NCBI RefSeq assembly: GCF_029227915.1
Contig: NC_079881.1
Location: 10,168,001-10,232,000 of the forward strand
DNA: 64,000 nucleotides
Reading direction: 5' to 3'
Source: Hydractinia symbiolongicarpus
Taxonomy: Eukaryota > Cnidaria > Hydrozoa > Anthoathecata > Hydractiniidae
The notes below the pieces were generated by a model. It saw nothing but the letters and a program-made list of their open reading frames with translations, did no database searches and was not told the DNA's origin. Positions within the stretch are counted from its first letter, which is position 1; every line of letters begins with the position of its first letter. The position numbers were made by a program, and so were the translations under genes. Positions 20,328 to 31,194 of this stretch are shown here, in pieces.

Positions 20328-20854
20328 GATTCCGTAGTGTAGTGGTTATCACGTGCGCTTTACACGCGCAAGGTCCCCGGTTCGAGCCCGGGCGGAATCA
20401 TTGATGTTTCCGCGAAACGAACCTCGGAAGAGCCTCTGTAGGTTCCATGGTGTAATGGTTAGCACTCTAGACTCTCAATCTTGGGATCCGAGTTCAAGTC
20501 TCGGTGGAACCTGTGCCGTTATTTGTGCCTCGGAAGCACCTATTGGGCGTTTGGAAGCAACGGCACTTCAAATATTTTAGTCATTTGCAAGAAGACATTG
20601 TAATAACAACGTTCTTCTGAAATGCATCGGATTAGGGCACAGTGCCTTGTTAGCGCAGTAGGCAGCGCGTCAGTCTCATAATCTGAAGGTCGTGAGTTCG
20701 ATCCTCACACAGGGCAAGGCTTTTAAAAAGCCGCAGTGAATCAAATGTTTGTCGCCTATTACAAAACTAGCAACTCAACAATGATTCCGCCCGAGCTCGA
20801 ACCGGGGACCTTGCGCGTGTGAAGCGCACGTGATAACCGCTACACTACGTAATC
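20328..20854. tRNA. Array unit 34: Val(UAC)+, Gln body with CUC, Met(CAU)+, Val(CAC)-
   Basis: Val+ 20328-20400; Gln body 20441-20512 with CTC at 20474-20476 and an extra stem mismatch; Met 20644-20716; Val- 20782-20854. Confidence 0.92.
20441..20512 (+). tRNA. Gln-type tRNA body with glutamate anticodon CUC (unit 34)
   Basis: Loop CTCTCAA gives CTC at 20474-20476. The anticodon stem is CTAGA/TCTTG with one mismatch, so this copy is weaker than the other four. Confidence 0.85.
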
Positions 20855-20945
20855 CAATGAATTTTCAAACCTATGACGAAGGAAAGCAATACAAGGCTAA
20901 AATAGCTAGAGAAAAAAGCAAAAACATGTCGCTTGTTAGTTGCAA

Positions 20946-21471
20946 GATTCCGTAGTGTAGTGGTTATCATGTGCGCTTTACACGCGCAAGGTCCCCTGTT
21001 CGAGTCCGGGCGGAATCATTGATGTTTCCACGAAGCGAATCTCGGAAGAGCCTCTGTAGGTTCCATGGTGTAATGGTTAGCACTCAGGACTCTGAATCCT
21101 GCGATCCGAGTTCAAGTCTCGGTTGAACCTGGGCCGTTATTTGTGCTTCGGAAGCACCTATTGGGCGTTTGGAAGCAACGGCACTTCAAATATTTTAGTC
21201 ATTTGCAAGAAGACATTGTAATAACAACGTTCTTCTGAAATGCATCGGATTAGGGCACAGTGCCTTGTTAGCGCAGTAGGCAGAGCGTCAGTCTCATAAT
21301 CTGAAGGTCGTGAGTTCGATCCTCACACAGGGCAAGGCTTTTAAAAGCCGCAGTGAATCAAATGTTTGATGCCTATTACAAAACTAGCAACTCAACAATG
21401 ATTCCGCCCGAGCTCGAACTGGGGACCTTGCGCGTGTGAAGCGCACGTGATAACCGCTACACTACGTAATC
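20946..21471. tRNA. Array unit 35: Val(UAC)+, Gln(CUG)+, Met(CAU)+, Val(CAC)-
   Basis: Val+ 20946-21018 (T-stem changes); Gln 21059-21130 (acceptor TTGAACC); Met 21262-21334; Val- 21399-21471 (AGTTCGAGC B box). The outer trailer stem has one mismatch (GGGCCGTT). Confidence 0.9.
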
Positions 21472-21562
21472 CAATGAATTTTGGAACCTATGACGAAGGA
21501 AAGCAATACAAGGCTTAAATATCTAGAGAAAAAAGCAAAAACATGTCGCTTGTTAGTTGCCA

Positions 21563-22088
21563 GATTCCGTAGTGTAGTGGTTATCACGTGCGCTTTACAC
21601 GCGCAAGGTCCCCGGTTCGAGCCCGGGCGGAATCATTGATGTTTCCGCGAAACGAACCTCGGAAAAGCCTCTGTAGGTTCCATGGTGTAATGGTTAGCAC
21701 TCAGGACTCTCAATCTTGGGATCCGAGTTCAAGTCTCGGTGGAACCTGTGCCGTTATTTGTGCCTCGGAAGCACCTATTGGGCGTTTGGAAGCAACGGCA
21801 CTTCAAATATTTTAGTCATTTGCAAGAAGACATTGTAATAACAACGTTCTTCTGAAATGCATCGGATTAGGGCACAGTGCCTAGTTAGCGCAGTAGGCAG
21901 CGCGTCAGTCTCATAATCTGAAGGTCGTGAGTTCGATCCTCACACAGGGCAAGGCTTTTAAAAGCCGCAGTGAATCAAATGTTTGTCGCCTATTACAAAA
22001 CTAGCAACTCAACAATGATTCCGCCCGAGCTCGAACCGGGGACCTTGCGCGTGTGAAGCGCACGTGATAACCGCTACACTACGTAATC
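21563..22088. tRNA. Array unit 36: Val(UAC)+, Gln body with CUC, Met(CAU)+, Val(CAC)-
   Basis: Val+ 21563-21635; Gln body 21676-21747 with CTC at 21709-21711; Met 21879-21951 (GCCTAGT acceptor); Val- 22016-22088. Confidence 0.92.
21676..21747 (+). tRNA. Gln-type tRNA body with glutamate anticodon CUC (unit 36)
   Basis: CTC at 21709-21711; stem CAGGA/TCTTG is fully paired with one G-U. Acceptor and boxes are intact. Confidence 0.88.
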
Positions 22089-22179
22089 CAATGAATTTTG
22101 GAACCTATGAAGAAGGAAAGCAATACAAGGCTAAAATAGCTAGAGAAAAAAGCAAAAACATGTCGCTTGTTAGTTGCCA

Positions 22180-22705
22180 GATTCCGTAGTGTAGTGGTTA
22201 TCACGTGCGCTTTACACGCGCAAGGTCCCCGGTTCGAGCCCGGGCGGAATCATTGATGTTTCCGCGAAGCGAATCTCGGAAGAGCCTCTGTAGGTTCCAT
22301 GGTGTAATGGTTAGCACTCAGGACTCTGAATCCTGCGATCCGAGTTCAAGTCTCGGTGGAACCTGTGCCGTTATTTGTGCTTCGGAAGCACCTATTGGGC
22401 GTGTGGAAGCAACGGCACTTCAAATATTTTAGTCATTTGCAAGAAGACATTGTAATAACAACGTTCTTCTGAAATGCATCGGATTAGGGCACAGTGCCTT
22501 GTTAGCGCACTAGGCAGCGCGTCAGTCTCATAATCTGAAGGTCGTGAGTTCGATCCTCACACAGGGCAAGGCTTTTAAAAGCCGCAGTGAATCAAATGTT
22601 TGACGCCTATTACAAAACTAGTAACTCAACAATGATTCCGCCCGAGCTCGAACTGGGGACCTTGCGCGTGTGAAGCGCACGTGATAACCGCTACACTACG
22701 TAATC
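22180..22705. tRNA. Array unit 37: Val(UAC)+, Gln(CUG)+, Met(CAU)+, Val(CAC)-
   Basis: Val+ 22180-22252; Gln 22293-22364; Met 22496-22568 (GCGCACTAGG); Val- 22633-22705. Confidence 0.93.
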
Positions 22706-22796
22706 CAATGAATTTTGGAACCTATGACGAAGGAAAGCAATACAAGGCTAAAATAGCTAGAGAAAGAAGCAAAAACATGTCGCTTGTTAGTTGCCA

Positions 22797-23325
22797 GATT
22801 CCGTAGTGTAGTGGTTATCACGTGCGCTTTACACGCGCAAGGTCCCCGGTTCGAGCCCGGGCGGAATCATTGATGTTTCCGCGAAACGAACCTCGGAAGA
22901 GCCTCTGTAGGTTCCATAGTGTAATGGTTAGCACTCAGGACTCTCAATCTTGGGATCCGAGTTCAAGTCTCGGTGGAACCTGTGCCGTTATTTGTGCCTC
23001 GGAAGCACCTATTGGGCGTTTGGAAGCAACGGCACTTCAAATATTTTAGTCATTTGCAAGAAGACATTGTAATAACAACGTTCTTCTGAAATGCATCGGA
23101 TTAGGGCACAGCAGTGCCTTGTTAGCGCAGTAGGCAGCGCGTCAGTCTCATAATCTGAAGGTCGTGAGTTCGATCCTCACACAGGGCAAGGCTTTTAAAA
23201 GCCGCAGTGAATCAAATGTTTGACGCCTATTACAAAACTAGCAACTCAACAATGATTCCGCCCGAGCTCGAACCGGGGACCTTGCGCGTGTGAAGCGCAC
23301 GTGATAACCGCTACACTACGTAATC
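22797..23325. tRNA. Array unit 38: Val(UAC)+, Gln body with CUC, Met(CAU)+, Val(CAC)-
   Basis: Val+ 22797-22869; Gln body 22910-22981 with CTC at 22943-22945 and A box ATAGTGTAATGG; Met 23116-23188 (leader 3 bp longer); Val- 23253-23325. Confidence 0.92.
22910..22981 (+). tRNA. Gln-type tRNA body with glutamate anticodon CUC (unit 38)
   Basis: CTC at 22943-22945; A box starts ATAGTG, otherwise whole. Confidence 0.86.
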
Positions 23326-23416
23326 CAATGAATTTTGGAACCTATGACGAAGGAAAGCAATACAAGGCTAAAATAGCTAGAGAAAAAAGCAAAAACATGT
23401 CGCTTGTTAGTTGCCA

Positions 23417-23942
23417 GATTCCGTAGTGTAGTGGTTATCACGTGCGCTTTACACGCGCAAGGTCCCCGGTTCGAGCCCGGGCGGAATCATTGATGTTTCC
23501 GCGAAGCGAACCTCGGAAGAGCCTCTGTAGGTTCCATGGTGTAATGGTTAGCACTCAGGACTCTGAATCCTGCGATCCGAGTTCATGTCTCGGTGGAACC
23601 TGTGCCGTTATTTGTGCCTCGGAAGCACCTATTGGGCGTTTGGAAGCAACGGCACTTCAAATATTTTAGTCATTTGCAAGAAGACATTGTAATAACAACG
23701 TTCTTCTGAAATGCATCGGATTAGGGCACAGTGCCTTGTTAGCGCAGTAGGCAGCGCGTCAGTCTCATAATCTGAAGGTCGTGAGTTCGATCCTCACACA
23801 GGGCAAGGCTTTTAAAAGCCGCAGTGAATCAAATGTTTGACGCCTATTACAAAACTAGCAACTCAACAATGATTCCGCCCGAACTCGAACCGGGGACCTT
23901 GCGCGTGTGAAGCGCACGTGATAACCGCTACACTACGGAATC
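23417..23942. tRNA. Array unit 39: Val(UAC)+, Gln(CUG)+, Met(CAU)+, Val(CAC)-
   Basis: Val+ 23417-23489; Gln 23530-23601 (AGTTCATGTC, A58 lost); Met 23733-23805; Val- 23870-23942 has CCGAACTCG but a repaired GGAATC acceptor. Confidence 0.92.
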
Positions 23943-24033
23943 CAATGAATTTTGGAACCTATGACGAAGGAAAGCAATACAAGGCTAAAATAGCTAGAGA
24001 AAGAAGCAAAAACATGTCGCTTGTTAGTTGCCA

Positions 24034-24559
24034 GATTCCGTAGTGTAGTGGTTATCACGAGCGCTTTACACGCGCAAGGTCCCCGGTTCGAGCCCGGGCG
24101 GAATCATTGATGTTTCCGCGAAGCGAACCTCGGAAGAGCCTCTGTAGGTTCCATGGTGTAATGATTAGCACTCAGGACTCTGAATCCTGCGATCCGAGTT
24201 CAAGTCTCGGTGGAATCTGTGCCGTTATTTGTGCCTCGGAAGCACCTATTGGGCGTTTGGAAGCAACGGCACCTCAAATATTTTAGTCATTTGCAAGAAG
24301 ACATTTTAATAACAACGTTCTTCTGAAATGCATCGGATTAGGGCACAGTGCCTTGTTAGCGCAGTAGGCAGCGCGTCAGTCTCATAATCTGAAGGTCGTG
24401 AGTTCGATCCTCACACAGGGCAAGGCTTTTAAAAGCCGCAGTGAATCAAATGTTTGACGCCTATTACAAAACTAGCAACTCAACAATGATTCCGCCCGAA
24501 CTCGAACCGGGGACCTTGCGCGTGTGAAGCGCACGTGATAACCGCTACACTACGTAATC
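24034..24559. tRNA. Array unit 40: Val(UAC)+, Gln(CUG)+, Met(CAU)+, Val(CAC)-
   Basis: Val+ 24034-24106 (A-A mismatch at the top of the anticodon stem); Gln 24147-24218 (ATGATT in the D arm, TGGAATC acceptor); Met 24350-24422; Val- 24487-24559. Confidence 0.9.
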
Positions 24560-24650
24560 CAATGAATTTTGGAACCTATGACGAAGGAAAGGAATACAAG
24601 GCTAAAATAGCTAGAGAAAGAAGCAAAAACATGTCGCTTGTTAGTTGCCA

Positions 24651-25179
24651 GATTCCGTAGTGTAGTGGTTATCACGTGCGCTTTACACGCGCAAGGTCCC
24701 CGGTTCGAGCCCGGGCGGAATCATTGATGTTTCCGCGAAGCGAACCTCGGAAGAGCCTCTGTAGGTTCCATGGTGTAATGGTTAGCACTCAGGACTCTGA
24801 ATCCTGCGATCCGAGTTCAAGTCTCGGTGGAACCTGTGCCGTTATTTGTGCCTCGGAAGCACCTATTGGGCGTTTGGAAGCAACGACACTTCAAATATTT
24901 TAGTCATTTGCGAGAAGACATTGTAATAACAACGTTCTTCTGAAATGCATCGGATTAGGGCACAGCAGTGCCTTGTTAGCGCAGTAGGCAGCGCGTCAGT
25001 CTCATAATCTGAAGGTGGTGAGTTCGATCCTCACACAGGGCAAGGCTTTTAAAAGCCGCAGTGAATCAAATGTTTGACGCCTATTACAAAACTAGCAACT
25101 CAACAATGATTCCGCCCGAGCTCGAACCGGGGACCTTGCGCGTGTGAAGCGCACGTGATAACCGCTACACTACGTAATC
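24651..25179. tRNA. Array unit 41: Val(UAC)+, Gln(CUG)+, Met(CAU)+, Val(CAC)-
   Basis: Val+ 24651-24723; Gln 24764-24835; Met 24970-25042 (leader 3 bp longer); Val- 25107-25179. Confidence 0.93.
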
Positions 25180-25270
25180 CAATGAATTTTGGAACCTATG
25201 ACGAAGGAAAGCAATACAAGGCTAAAATAGCTAGAGAAAAAAGCAAAAACATGTCGCTTGTTAGTTGCCA

Positions 25271-25796
25271 GATTCCGTAGTGTAGTGGTTATCACGTGCG
25301 CTTTACACGCGCAAGGTCCCCGGTTCGAGCCCGGGCGGAATCATTGATGTTTCCGCGAAGCGAACCTCGGAAGAGCCTCTGTAGGTTCCATGGTGTAATG
25401 ATTAGCACTCAGGACTCTGAATCCTGTGATCCGAGTTCAAGTCTCGGTGGAACCTGTGCCGTTATTTGTGCCTCGGAAGCACCTATTGGGCGTTTGGAAG
25501 CAACGGCACCTCAAATATTTTAGTCATTTGCAAGAAGACATTGTAATAACAACGTTCTTCTGAAATGCATCGGATTAGGGCACAGTGCGTTGTTAGCGCA
25601 GTAGGCAGCGCGTCAGTCTCATAATCTGAAGGTCGTGAGTTCGATCCTCACACAGGGCAAGGCTTTTAAAAGCCGCAGTGAATCAAATGTTTGACGCCTA
25701 TTACAAAACTAGCAACTCAACAATGATTCCGCCCGAGCTCGAACCGGGGACCTTGCGCGTGTGAAGCGCACGTGATAACCGCTACACTACGTAATC
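25271..25796. tRNA. Array unit 42: Val(UAC)+, Gln(CUG)+, Met(CAU)+, Val(CAC)-
   Basis: Val+ 25271-25343; Gln 25384-25455 (ATGATT D arm); Met 25587-25659 (GCGTTGT acceptor, one mismatch); Val- 25724-25796. Confidence 0.92.
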
Positions 25797-25887
25797 CAAT
25801 GAATTTTGGAACCTATGACGAAGGAAAGCAATACAAGGCTAAAATAGCTAGAGAAAGAAGCAAAAACATGTCGCTTGTTAGTTGCCA

Positions 25888-26413
25888 GATTCCGTAGTGT
25901 AGTGGTTATCACGTGCGCTTTACACGCGCAAGGTCCCCGGTTCGAGCCCGGGCGGAATCATTGATGTTTCCGCGAAGCGAACCTCGGAAGAGCCTCTGTA
26001 GGTTCCATGGTGTAATGATTAGCACTCAGGACTCTCAATCCTGCGATCCGAGTTCAAGTCTCGGTGGAACCTGTGCCGTTATTTGTGCCTCGGAAGCACC
26101 TATTGGGCGTTTGGAAGCAACGGCACCTCAAATATTTTAGTCATTTGCAAGAAGACATTGTAATAACAACGTTCTTCTGAAATGCATCGGATTAGGGCAC
26201 AGTGCCTTATTAGCACAGTAGGCAGCGCGTCAGTCTCATAATCTGAAGGTCGTGAGTTCGATCCTCACACAGGGCAAGGCTTTTAAAAGCCGCAGTGAAT
26301 CAAATGTTTGACGCCTATTACAAAACTAGCAACTCAACAATGATTCCGCCCGAGCTCGAACCGGGGACCTTGCGCGTGTGAAGCGCACGTGATAACCGCT
26401 ACACTACGTTATC
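25888..26413. tRNA. Array unit 43: Val(UAC)+, Gln body with CUC, Met(CAU)+, Val(CAC)-
   Basis: Val+ 25888-25960; Gln body 26001-26072 with CTC at 26034-26036; Met 26204-26276 (GCCTTATTAGCACAG); Val- 26341-26413 (GTTATC acceptor). Confidence 0.92.
26001..26072 (+). tRNA. Gln-type tRNA body with glutamate anticodon CUC (unit 43)
   Basis: CTC at 26034-26036; canonical stem CAGGA/TCCTG; D arm has ATGATT. Confidence 0.88.
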
Positions 26414-26503
26414 CAAAGAATTTTGGAACCTATGACGAAGGAAAGCAATACAAGGCTAAATAAGCTAGAAAAAAAGCAAAAACATGTCGCTTGTTAGTTG
26501 CCA

Positions 26504-27029
26504 GATTCCGTTGTGTAGTTGTTATCACGTGCGCTTTACACGCGCAAGGTCCCCGGTTCGAGCCCGGGCGGAATCATTGATGTTTCCGCGAAGCGAACCT
26601 CGGAAGAGCCTCTGTAGGTTCCATGGTGTAATGGTTAGCACTCAAGACTCTGAATCCTGCGATCCGAGTTCAAGTCTCGGTGGAACCTGTGCCGTTATTT
26701 GTGCCTCGGAAGCACCTATTGGGCGTTTGGAAGCAACGACACTTCAAATATTTTAGTCATTTGCAAGAAGACATTGTAATAACAACGTTCTTCTAAAATG
26801 CATCGGATTAGGGCACAGTGCCTTGTTAGCGCAGTAGGCAGCACGTCAGTCTCATAATCTGAAGGTCGAGAGTTCGATCCTCACACAGGGCAAGGCTTTT
26901 AAAAGCCGCAGTGAGTCAAATGTTTGACGCCTATTACTAAACTAGCAACTCAACAATGATTCCGCCCGAGCTCGAACCGAGAACCTTGTGCGTGTGAAGC
27001 GCACGTGATAACCGCTACACTACGTAATC
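26504..27029. tRNA. Array unit 44: Val(UAC)+, Gln(CUG)+, Met(CAU)+, Val(CAC)-
   Basis: Val+ 26504-26576 (D-loop GTTG); Gln 26617-26688 (CAAGA stem, one mismatch); Met 26820-26892; Val- 26957-27029 with several T-arm changes. The preceding spacer is 1 bp shorter. Confidence 0.9.
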
Positions 27030-27120
27030 CAATGAATTTTGGAACCTATGACGAAGGAAAGCAATACAAGGCTAAAATAGCTAGAGAAAAAAGCAAAAAC
27101 ATGTCGCTTGTTAGTTGCCA

Positions 27121-27642
27121 GATTCCGTAGTGTAGTGGTTATCACGTGCGCTTTACACGCGCAAGGTCCCCGGTTCGAGCCCGGGCGGAATCATTGATGT
27201 TTCCTCGGAACCTCGAAAGAGCCTCTGTAGGTTCCATGGTGTAATGGTTAGCACTCAGGACTCTGAATCCTGCGATCCGAGTTCAAGTCTCGGTGGAACC
27301 TGTGCCGTTATTTGTGCCTCGGAAGCACCTATTGGGCGTTTGGAAGCAACGGCACTTCAAATATTTTAGTCATTTGTAAGAAGACATTGTAATAACAACA
27401 TTCTTCTGAAATGCATCGGATTAGGGTACAGTGCTTTGTTAGCGCAGTAGGCAGCGCGTCAGTCTCATAATATGAAGGTCGTGAGTTCGATCCTCACACA
27501 GGGCAAGGCTTTTAAAAGCCGCAGTGAATCAAATGTTTGACGCCTATTACAAAACTAGCAACTGAACAATGATTCCGCCCGTGCTCGAACCGGGGACCTT
27601 GCGCGTGTGAAGCGCACGTGAAAAGTGCTACACTACGGAATC
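27121..27642. tRNA. Array unit 45: Val(UAC)+, Gln(CUG)+, Met(CAU)+ weak, Val(CAC)-
   Basis: Val+ 27121-27193; Gln 27230-27301 (spacer 4 bp shorter); Met 27433-27505 (GCTTTGT acceptor, TATGA stem); Val- 27570-27642 with a degenerate D arm. Equal to unit 47. Confidence 0.9.
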
Positions 27643-27733
27643 CAATGAATTTTGGAACGTATGACAAAGGAAAGCAATACAAGGCTAAAATAGCTAGAGA
27701 AAAAAGCAAAAACATGTCGCTTGTTAGTTGCCA

Positions 27734-28259
27734 GATTCTGTAGTGTAGTGGTTATCACGTGCGCTTTACACGCGCAAGGTCCCCGGTTCGAGCCCGGGCG
27801 GAATCATTGATGTTTCCGCGAAGCGAACCTCGGAAGAGCCTCTGTAGGTTCCATGGTGTAATGATTAGCACTCAGGACTCTCAATCCTGCGATCCGAGTT
27901 CAAGTCTCGGTGGAACCTGTGCCGTTATTTGTGCCTCGGAAGCACCTATTGGGCGTTTGGAAGCAACGGCACTTCAAATATTTTAGTCATTTGCAAGAAG
28001 ACATTGTAATAACAACGTTCTTCTGAAATGCATCGGATTAGGGCACAGTGCCTTATTAGCACAGTAGGCAGCGCGTCAGTCTCATAATCTGAAGGTCGTG
28101 AGTTCGATCCTCACACAGGGCAAGGCTTTTAAAAGCCGCAGTGAATCAAATGTTTGACGCCTATTACAAAACTAGCAACTCAACAATGATTCCGCCCGAG
28201 CTCGAACCGGGGACCTTGCGCGTGTGAAGCGCACGTGATAACCGCTACACTACGTTATC
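27734..28259. tRNA. Array unit 46: Val(UAC)+, Gln body with CUC, Met(CAU)+, Val(CAC)-
   Basis: Val+ 27734-27806 (GATTCTG acceptor); Gln body 27847-27918 with CTC at 27880-27882; Met 28050-28122; Val- 28187-28259. Confidence 0.92.
27847..27918 (+). tRNA. Gln-type tRNA body with glutamate anticodon CUC (unit 46)
   Basis: CTC at 27880-27882; same form as unit 43, which it seems to derive from. Confidence 0.88.
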
Positions 28260-28349
28260 CAAAGAATTTTGGAACCTATGACGAAGGAAAGCAATACAAG
28301 GCTAAATAAGCTAGAAAAAAAGCAAAAACATGTCGCTTGTTAGTTGCCA

Positions 28350-28871
28350 GATTCCGTAGTGTAGTGGTTATCACGTGCGCTTTACACGCGCAAGGTCCCC
28401 GGTTCGAGCCCGGGCGGAATCATTGATGTTTCCTCGGAACCTCGAAAGAGCCTCTGTAGGTTCCATGGTGTAATGGTTAGCACTCAGGACTCTGAATCCT
28501 GCGATCCGAGTTCAAGTCTCGGTGGAACCTGTGCCGTTATTTGTGCCTCGGAAGCACCTATTGGGCGTTTGGAAGCAACGGCACTTCAAATATTTTAGTC
28601 ATTTGTAAGAAGACATTGTAATAACAACATTCTTCTGAAATGCATCGGATTAGGGCACAGTGCTTTGTTAGCGCAGTAGGCAGCGCGTCAGTCTCATAAT
28701 ATGAAGGTCGTGAGTTCGATCCTCACACAGGGCAAGGCTTTTAAAAGCCGCAGTGAATCAAATGTTTGACGCCTATTACAAAACTAGCAACTGAACAATG
28801 ATTCCGCCCGTGCTCGAACCGGGGACCTTGCGCGTGTGAAGCGCACGTGAAAAGTGCTACACTACGGAATC
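28350..28871. tRNA. Array unit 47: Val(UAC)+, Gln(CUG)+, Met(CAU)+ weak, Val(CAC)-
   Basis: Val+ 28350-28422; Gln 28459-28530; Met 28662-28734; Val- 28799-28871. Carries the same changes as unit 45 at a 1229 bp distance. Confidence 0.9.
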
Positions 28872-28962
28872 CAATGAATTTTGGAACGTATGACAAAGGA
28901 AAGCAATACAAGGCTAAAATAGCTAGAGAAAAAAGCAAAAACATGTCGCTTGTTAGTTGCCA

Positions 28963-29488
28963 GATTCTGTAGTGTAGTGGTTATCACGTGCGCTTTACAC
29001 GCGCAAGGTCCCCGGTTCGAGCCCGGGCGGAATCATTGATGTTTCCGCGAAGCGAACCTCGGAAGAGCCTCTGTAGGTTCCATGGTGTAATGGTTAGCAC
29101 TCAGGACTCTGAATCCTGCGATCCAAGTTCAAGTCTCGGTGGAACCTGTGCCGTTATTTGTGCCTCGGAAGCACCTATTGGGCGTTTGGAAGCAACGGCA
29201 CTTCAAATATTTTAGTCATTTGCAAGAAGACATTGTAATAACAACGTTCTTCTGAAATGCATCGTATTAGGGTACAGTGCCTTGTTAGCGCAGTAGGCAG
29301 CGCGTCAGTCTCATAATCTGAAGGTCGTGAGAGCGATCCTCACACAGGGCAAGGCTTTTAAAAGCCGCAGTGAATCAAATGTTTGACGCCTATTACAAAA
29401 CTAGCAACTCAACAATGATTCCGCCCGAGCTCGAACCGGGGACCTTGCGCGTGTGAAGCGCACGTGATAACCGCTACACTACGTAATC
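28963..29488. tRNA. Array unit 48: Val(UAC)+, Gln(CUG)+, Met(CAU)+ weak, Val(CAC)-
   Basis: Val+ 28963-29035 (GATTCTG); Gln 29076-29147; Met 29279-29351 with B box GAGAGCGATCC as in unit 23; Val- 29416-29488. Confidence 0.9.
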
Positions 29489-29597
29489 CAATGAATTTTG
29501 GAACCTATGACGAAGGAAAGCAATACAAGGCTAAAATAGCTAGAGAAAAAAGCAAAAACATGTCGCTTGTTAGTTGCCAGATTCCGTTGTGTAGTGG

Positions 29598-29648
29598 TCG
29601 GATCGCAGGATTCAGAGTCCTGAGTGCTAACCATTACACCATGGAACC
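29598..29648 (-). pseudogene. tRNA-Gln fragment, inverted, bases 1-51 (unit 49)
   Basis: Contains the 5' acceptor strand, D arm and anticodon arm (CUG) but no T arm or 3' acceptor; cannot form a tRNA. Confidence 0.9.
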
Positions 29649-29688
29649 TACAGGGGCTCTTCCGAGGTTCGCTTCGCAGAAACATCAA

Positions 29689-29761
29689 TGATTCCGCCCG
29701 AGCTCGAACCGGGGACCTTGCGCGTGTAAAGCGCACGTGATAACCGCTACACTACGTAATC
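29689..29761 (-). tRNA. tRNA-Val(UAC) on the - strand at the inversion scar (unit 49)
   Basis: Loop TTTACAC on the minus strand (anticodon 29726-29728). The 3' flank is the inverted Val(+) flank, while the 5' acceptor and T arm carry the Val(-) variants of this region, so the gene is a mosaic of the two Val types. Confidence 0.87.
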
Positions 29762-29852
29762 CAATGAATTTTGGAACCTATGACGAAGGAAAGCAATACA
29801 AGGCTAAAATAGCTAGAGAAAAAAGCAAAAACATGTCGCTTGTTAGTTGCCA

Positions 29853-30378
29853 GATTCCATAGTGTAGTGGTTATCACGTGCGCTTTACACGCGCAAGGTC
29901 CCCGGTTCGAGCCCGGGCGGAATCATTTATGTTTCCGCGAAGCGAACCTCGGAAGAGCCTCTGTAGGTTCCATGGTGTAATGGTTAGCACTCAGGACTCT
30001 GAATCTTGGGATATGAGTTCAAGTCTCGGTGGAACCTGTGCCGTTATTTGTGCCTCGGAAGCACCTATTGGGCGTTTGGAAGCAACGGCACTTCAAATAT
30101 TTTAGTCATTTGCAAGAAGACATTGTAATAACAACGTTCTTCTGAAATGCATCGGATTAGGGCACAGTGCCTTGTTAGCGCAATAGGCAGCGGGTCAGTC
30201 TCATAATCTGAAGGTCGTGAGTTCGATCCTCACACAGGGCAAGGCTTTTAAAAGCCGCAGTGATTCAAATGTTTGACGCCTATTACAAAACTAGCAACTC
30301 AACAATGATTCCGCCCGGGCTCGAACCGGGGACCTTGCGCGTGTGAAGCGCACGTGATAACCGCTACACTACGGAATC
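29853..30378. tRNA. Array unit 50: Val(UAC)+, Gln(CUG)+ weak, Met(CAU)+, Val(CAC)-
   Basis: Val+ 29853-29925 (GATTCCA); Gln 29966-30037 (ATATGAG before the T arm); Met 30169-30241; Val- 30306-30378 canonical. Confidence 0.9.
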
Positions 30379-30469
30379 CAATGAATTTTGGAACCTATGA
30401 CGAAGGAAAGCAATACAAGGCTAAAATAGCTAGAGAAAAAAGCAAAAACATGTCGCTTGTTAGTTGCCA

Positions 30470-30542
30470 GATTCCGTAGTGTAGTGGTTATCACGTGCGC
30501 TTAACACGCGCAAGGTCCCCGGTTCGAGCCCGGGCGGAATCA
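30470..30542 (+). tRNA. tRNA-Val(AAC), model copy of the alternative + strand Val gene (unit 51)
   Basis: The body is the same as in the UAC version, and the only difference in the anticodon loop is TTAACAC instead of TTTACAC, which gives anticodon AAC. In eukaryotes A34 of such tRNAs is normally deaminated to inosine, so it would read GUU, GUC and GUA. About 46 units have this version, often in runs (units 6-14, 78-84). Since both versions sit at the same place in otherwise equal units, one arose from the other by a single change at position 34. Confidence 0.95.
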
Positions 30543-30995
30543 TTGATGTTTCCGCGAAGCGAACCTCGGAAGAGCCTCTGTAGGTTCCATGGTGTAATGG
30601 TTAGCACTCAGGACTCTGAATCTTGGGATCCGAGTTCAAGTCTCGGTGGAACCTGTGCCGTTATTTGTGCCTCGGAAGCACCTATTGGGCGTTTGGAAGC
30701 AACGGCACTTCAAATATTTTAGTCATTTGCAAGAAGACATTGTAATAACAACGTTCTTCTGAAATGCATCGGATTAGGGCACAGTGCCTTGTTAGCGCAG
30801 TAGGCAGCGCGTCAGTCTCATAATCTGAAGGTCGTGAGTTCGATCCTCACACAGGGCAAGGCTTTTAAAAGCCGCAGTGAATCAAATGTTTGACGCCTAT
30901 TACAAAACTAGCAACTCAACAATGATTCCGCCCGAGCTCGAACCGGGGACCTTGCGCGTGTGAAGCGCACGTGATAACCGCTACACTACGTTATC
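30470..30995. tRNA. Array unit 51: Val(AAC)+, Gln(CUG)+, Met(CAU)+, Val(CAC)-
   Basis: Val+ 30470-30542; Gln 30583-30654 (TCTTG stem, G-U pair); Met 30786-30858; Val- 30923-30995 (CCGAGCTCG, GTTATC). Confidence 0.93.
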
Positions 30996-31103
30996 CAATG
31001 AATTTTGGAACCTATGACGAAGGAAAGCAATACAAGGCTAAATAAGCTAGAAAAAAAGCAAAAACATGTCGCTTCTTAGTTGCCAGATTCCGTTGTGTAG
31101 TGG

Positions 31104-31154
31104 TCGGATCGCATGATTCAGAGTCCTGAGTGCTAACCATTACACCATGGAACC
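31104..31154 (-). pseudogene. tRNA-Gln fragment, inverted, bases 1-51 (unit 52)
   Basis: Duplicate of the unit 49 fragment with one stem change. Confidence 0.9.
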
Positions 31155-31194
31155 TACAGGGGCTCTTCCGAGGTTCGCTTCGCAGAAACATCAA

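Larger units (their letters stand above)
29580..29761. pseudogene. Array unit 49: inversion scar with Val fragment, inverted Gln fragment and Val(UAC)-
   Basis: Eighteen bases of Val+ (29580-29597) join the reverse complement of Gln bases 1-51 (29598-29648), then an inverted Val-Gln spacer, then a full - strand Val at 29689-29761 with anticodon UAC. Met is missing. Confidence 0.9.
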
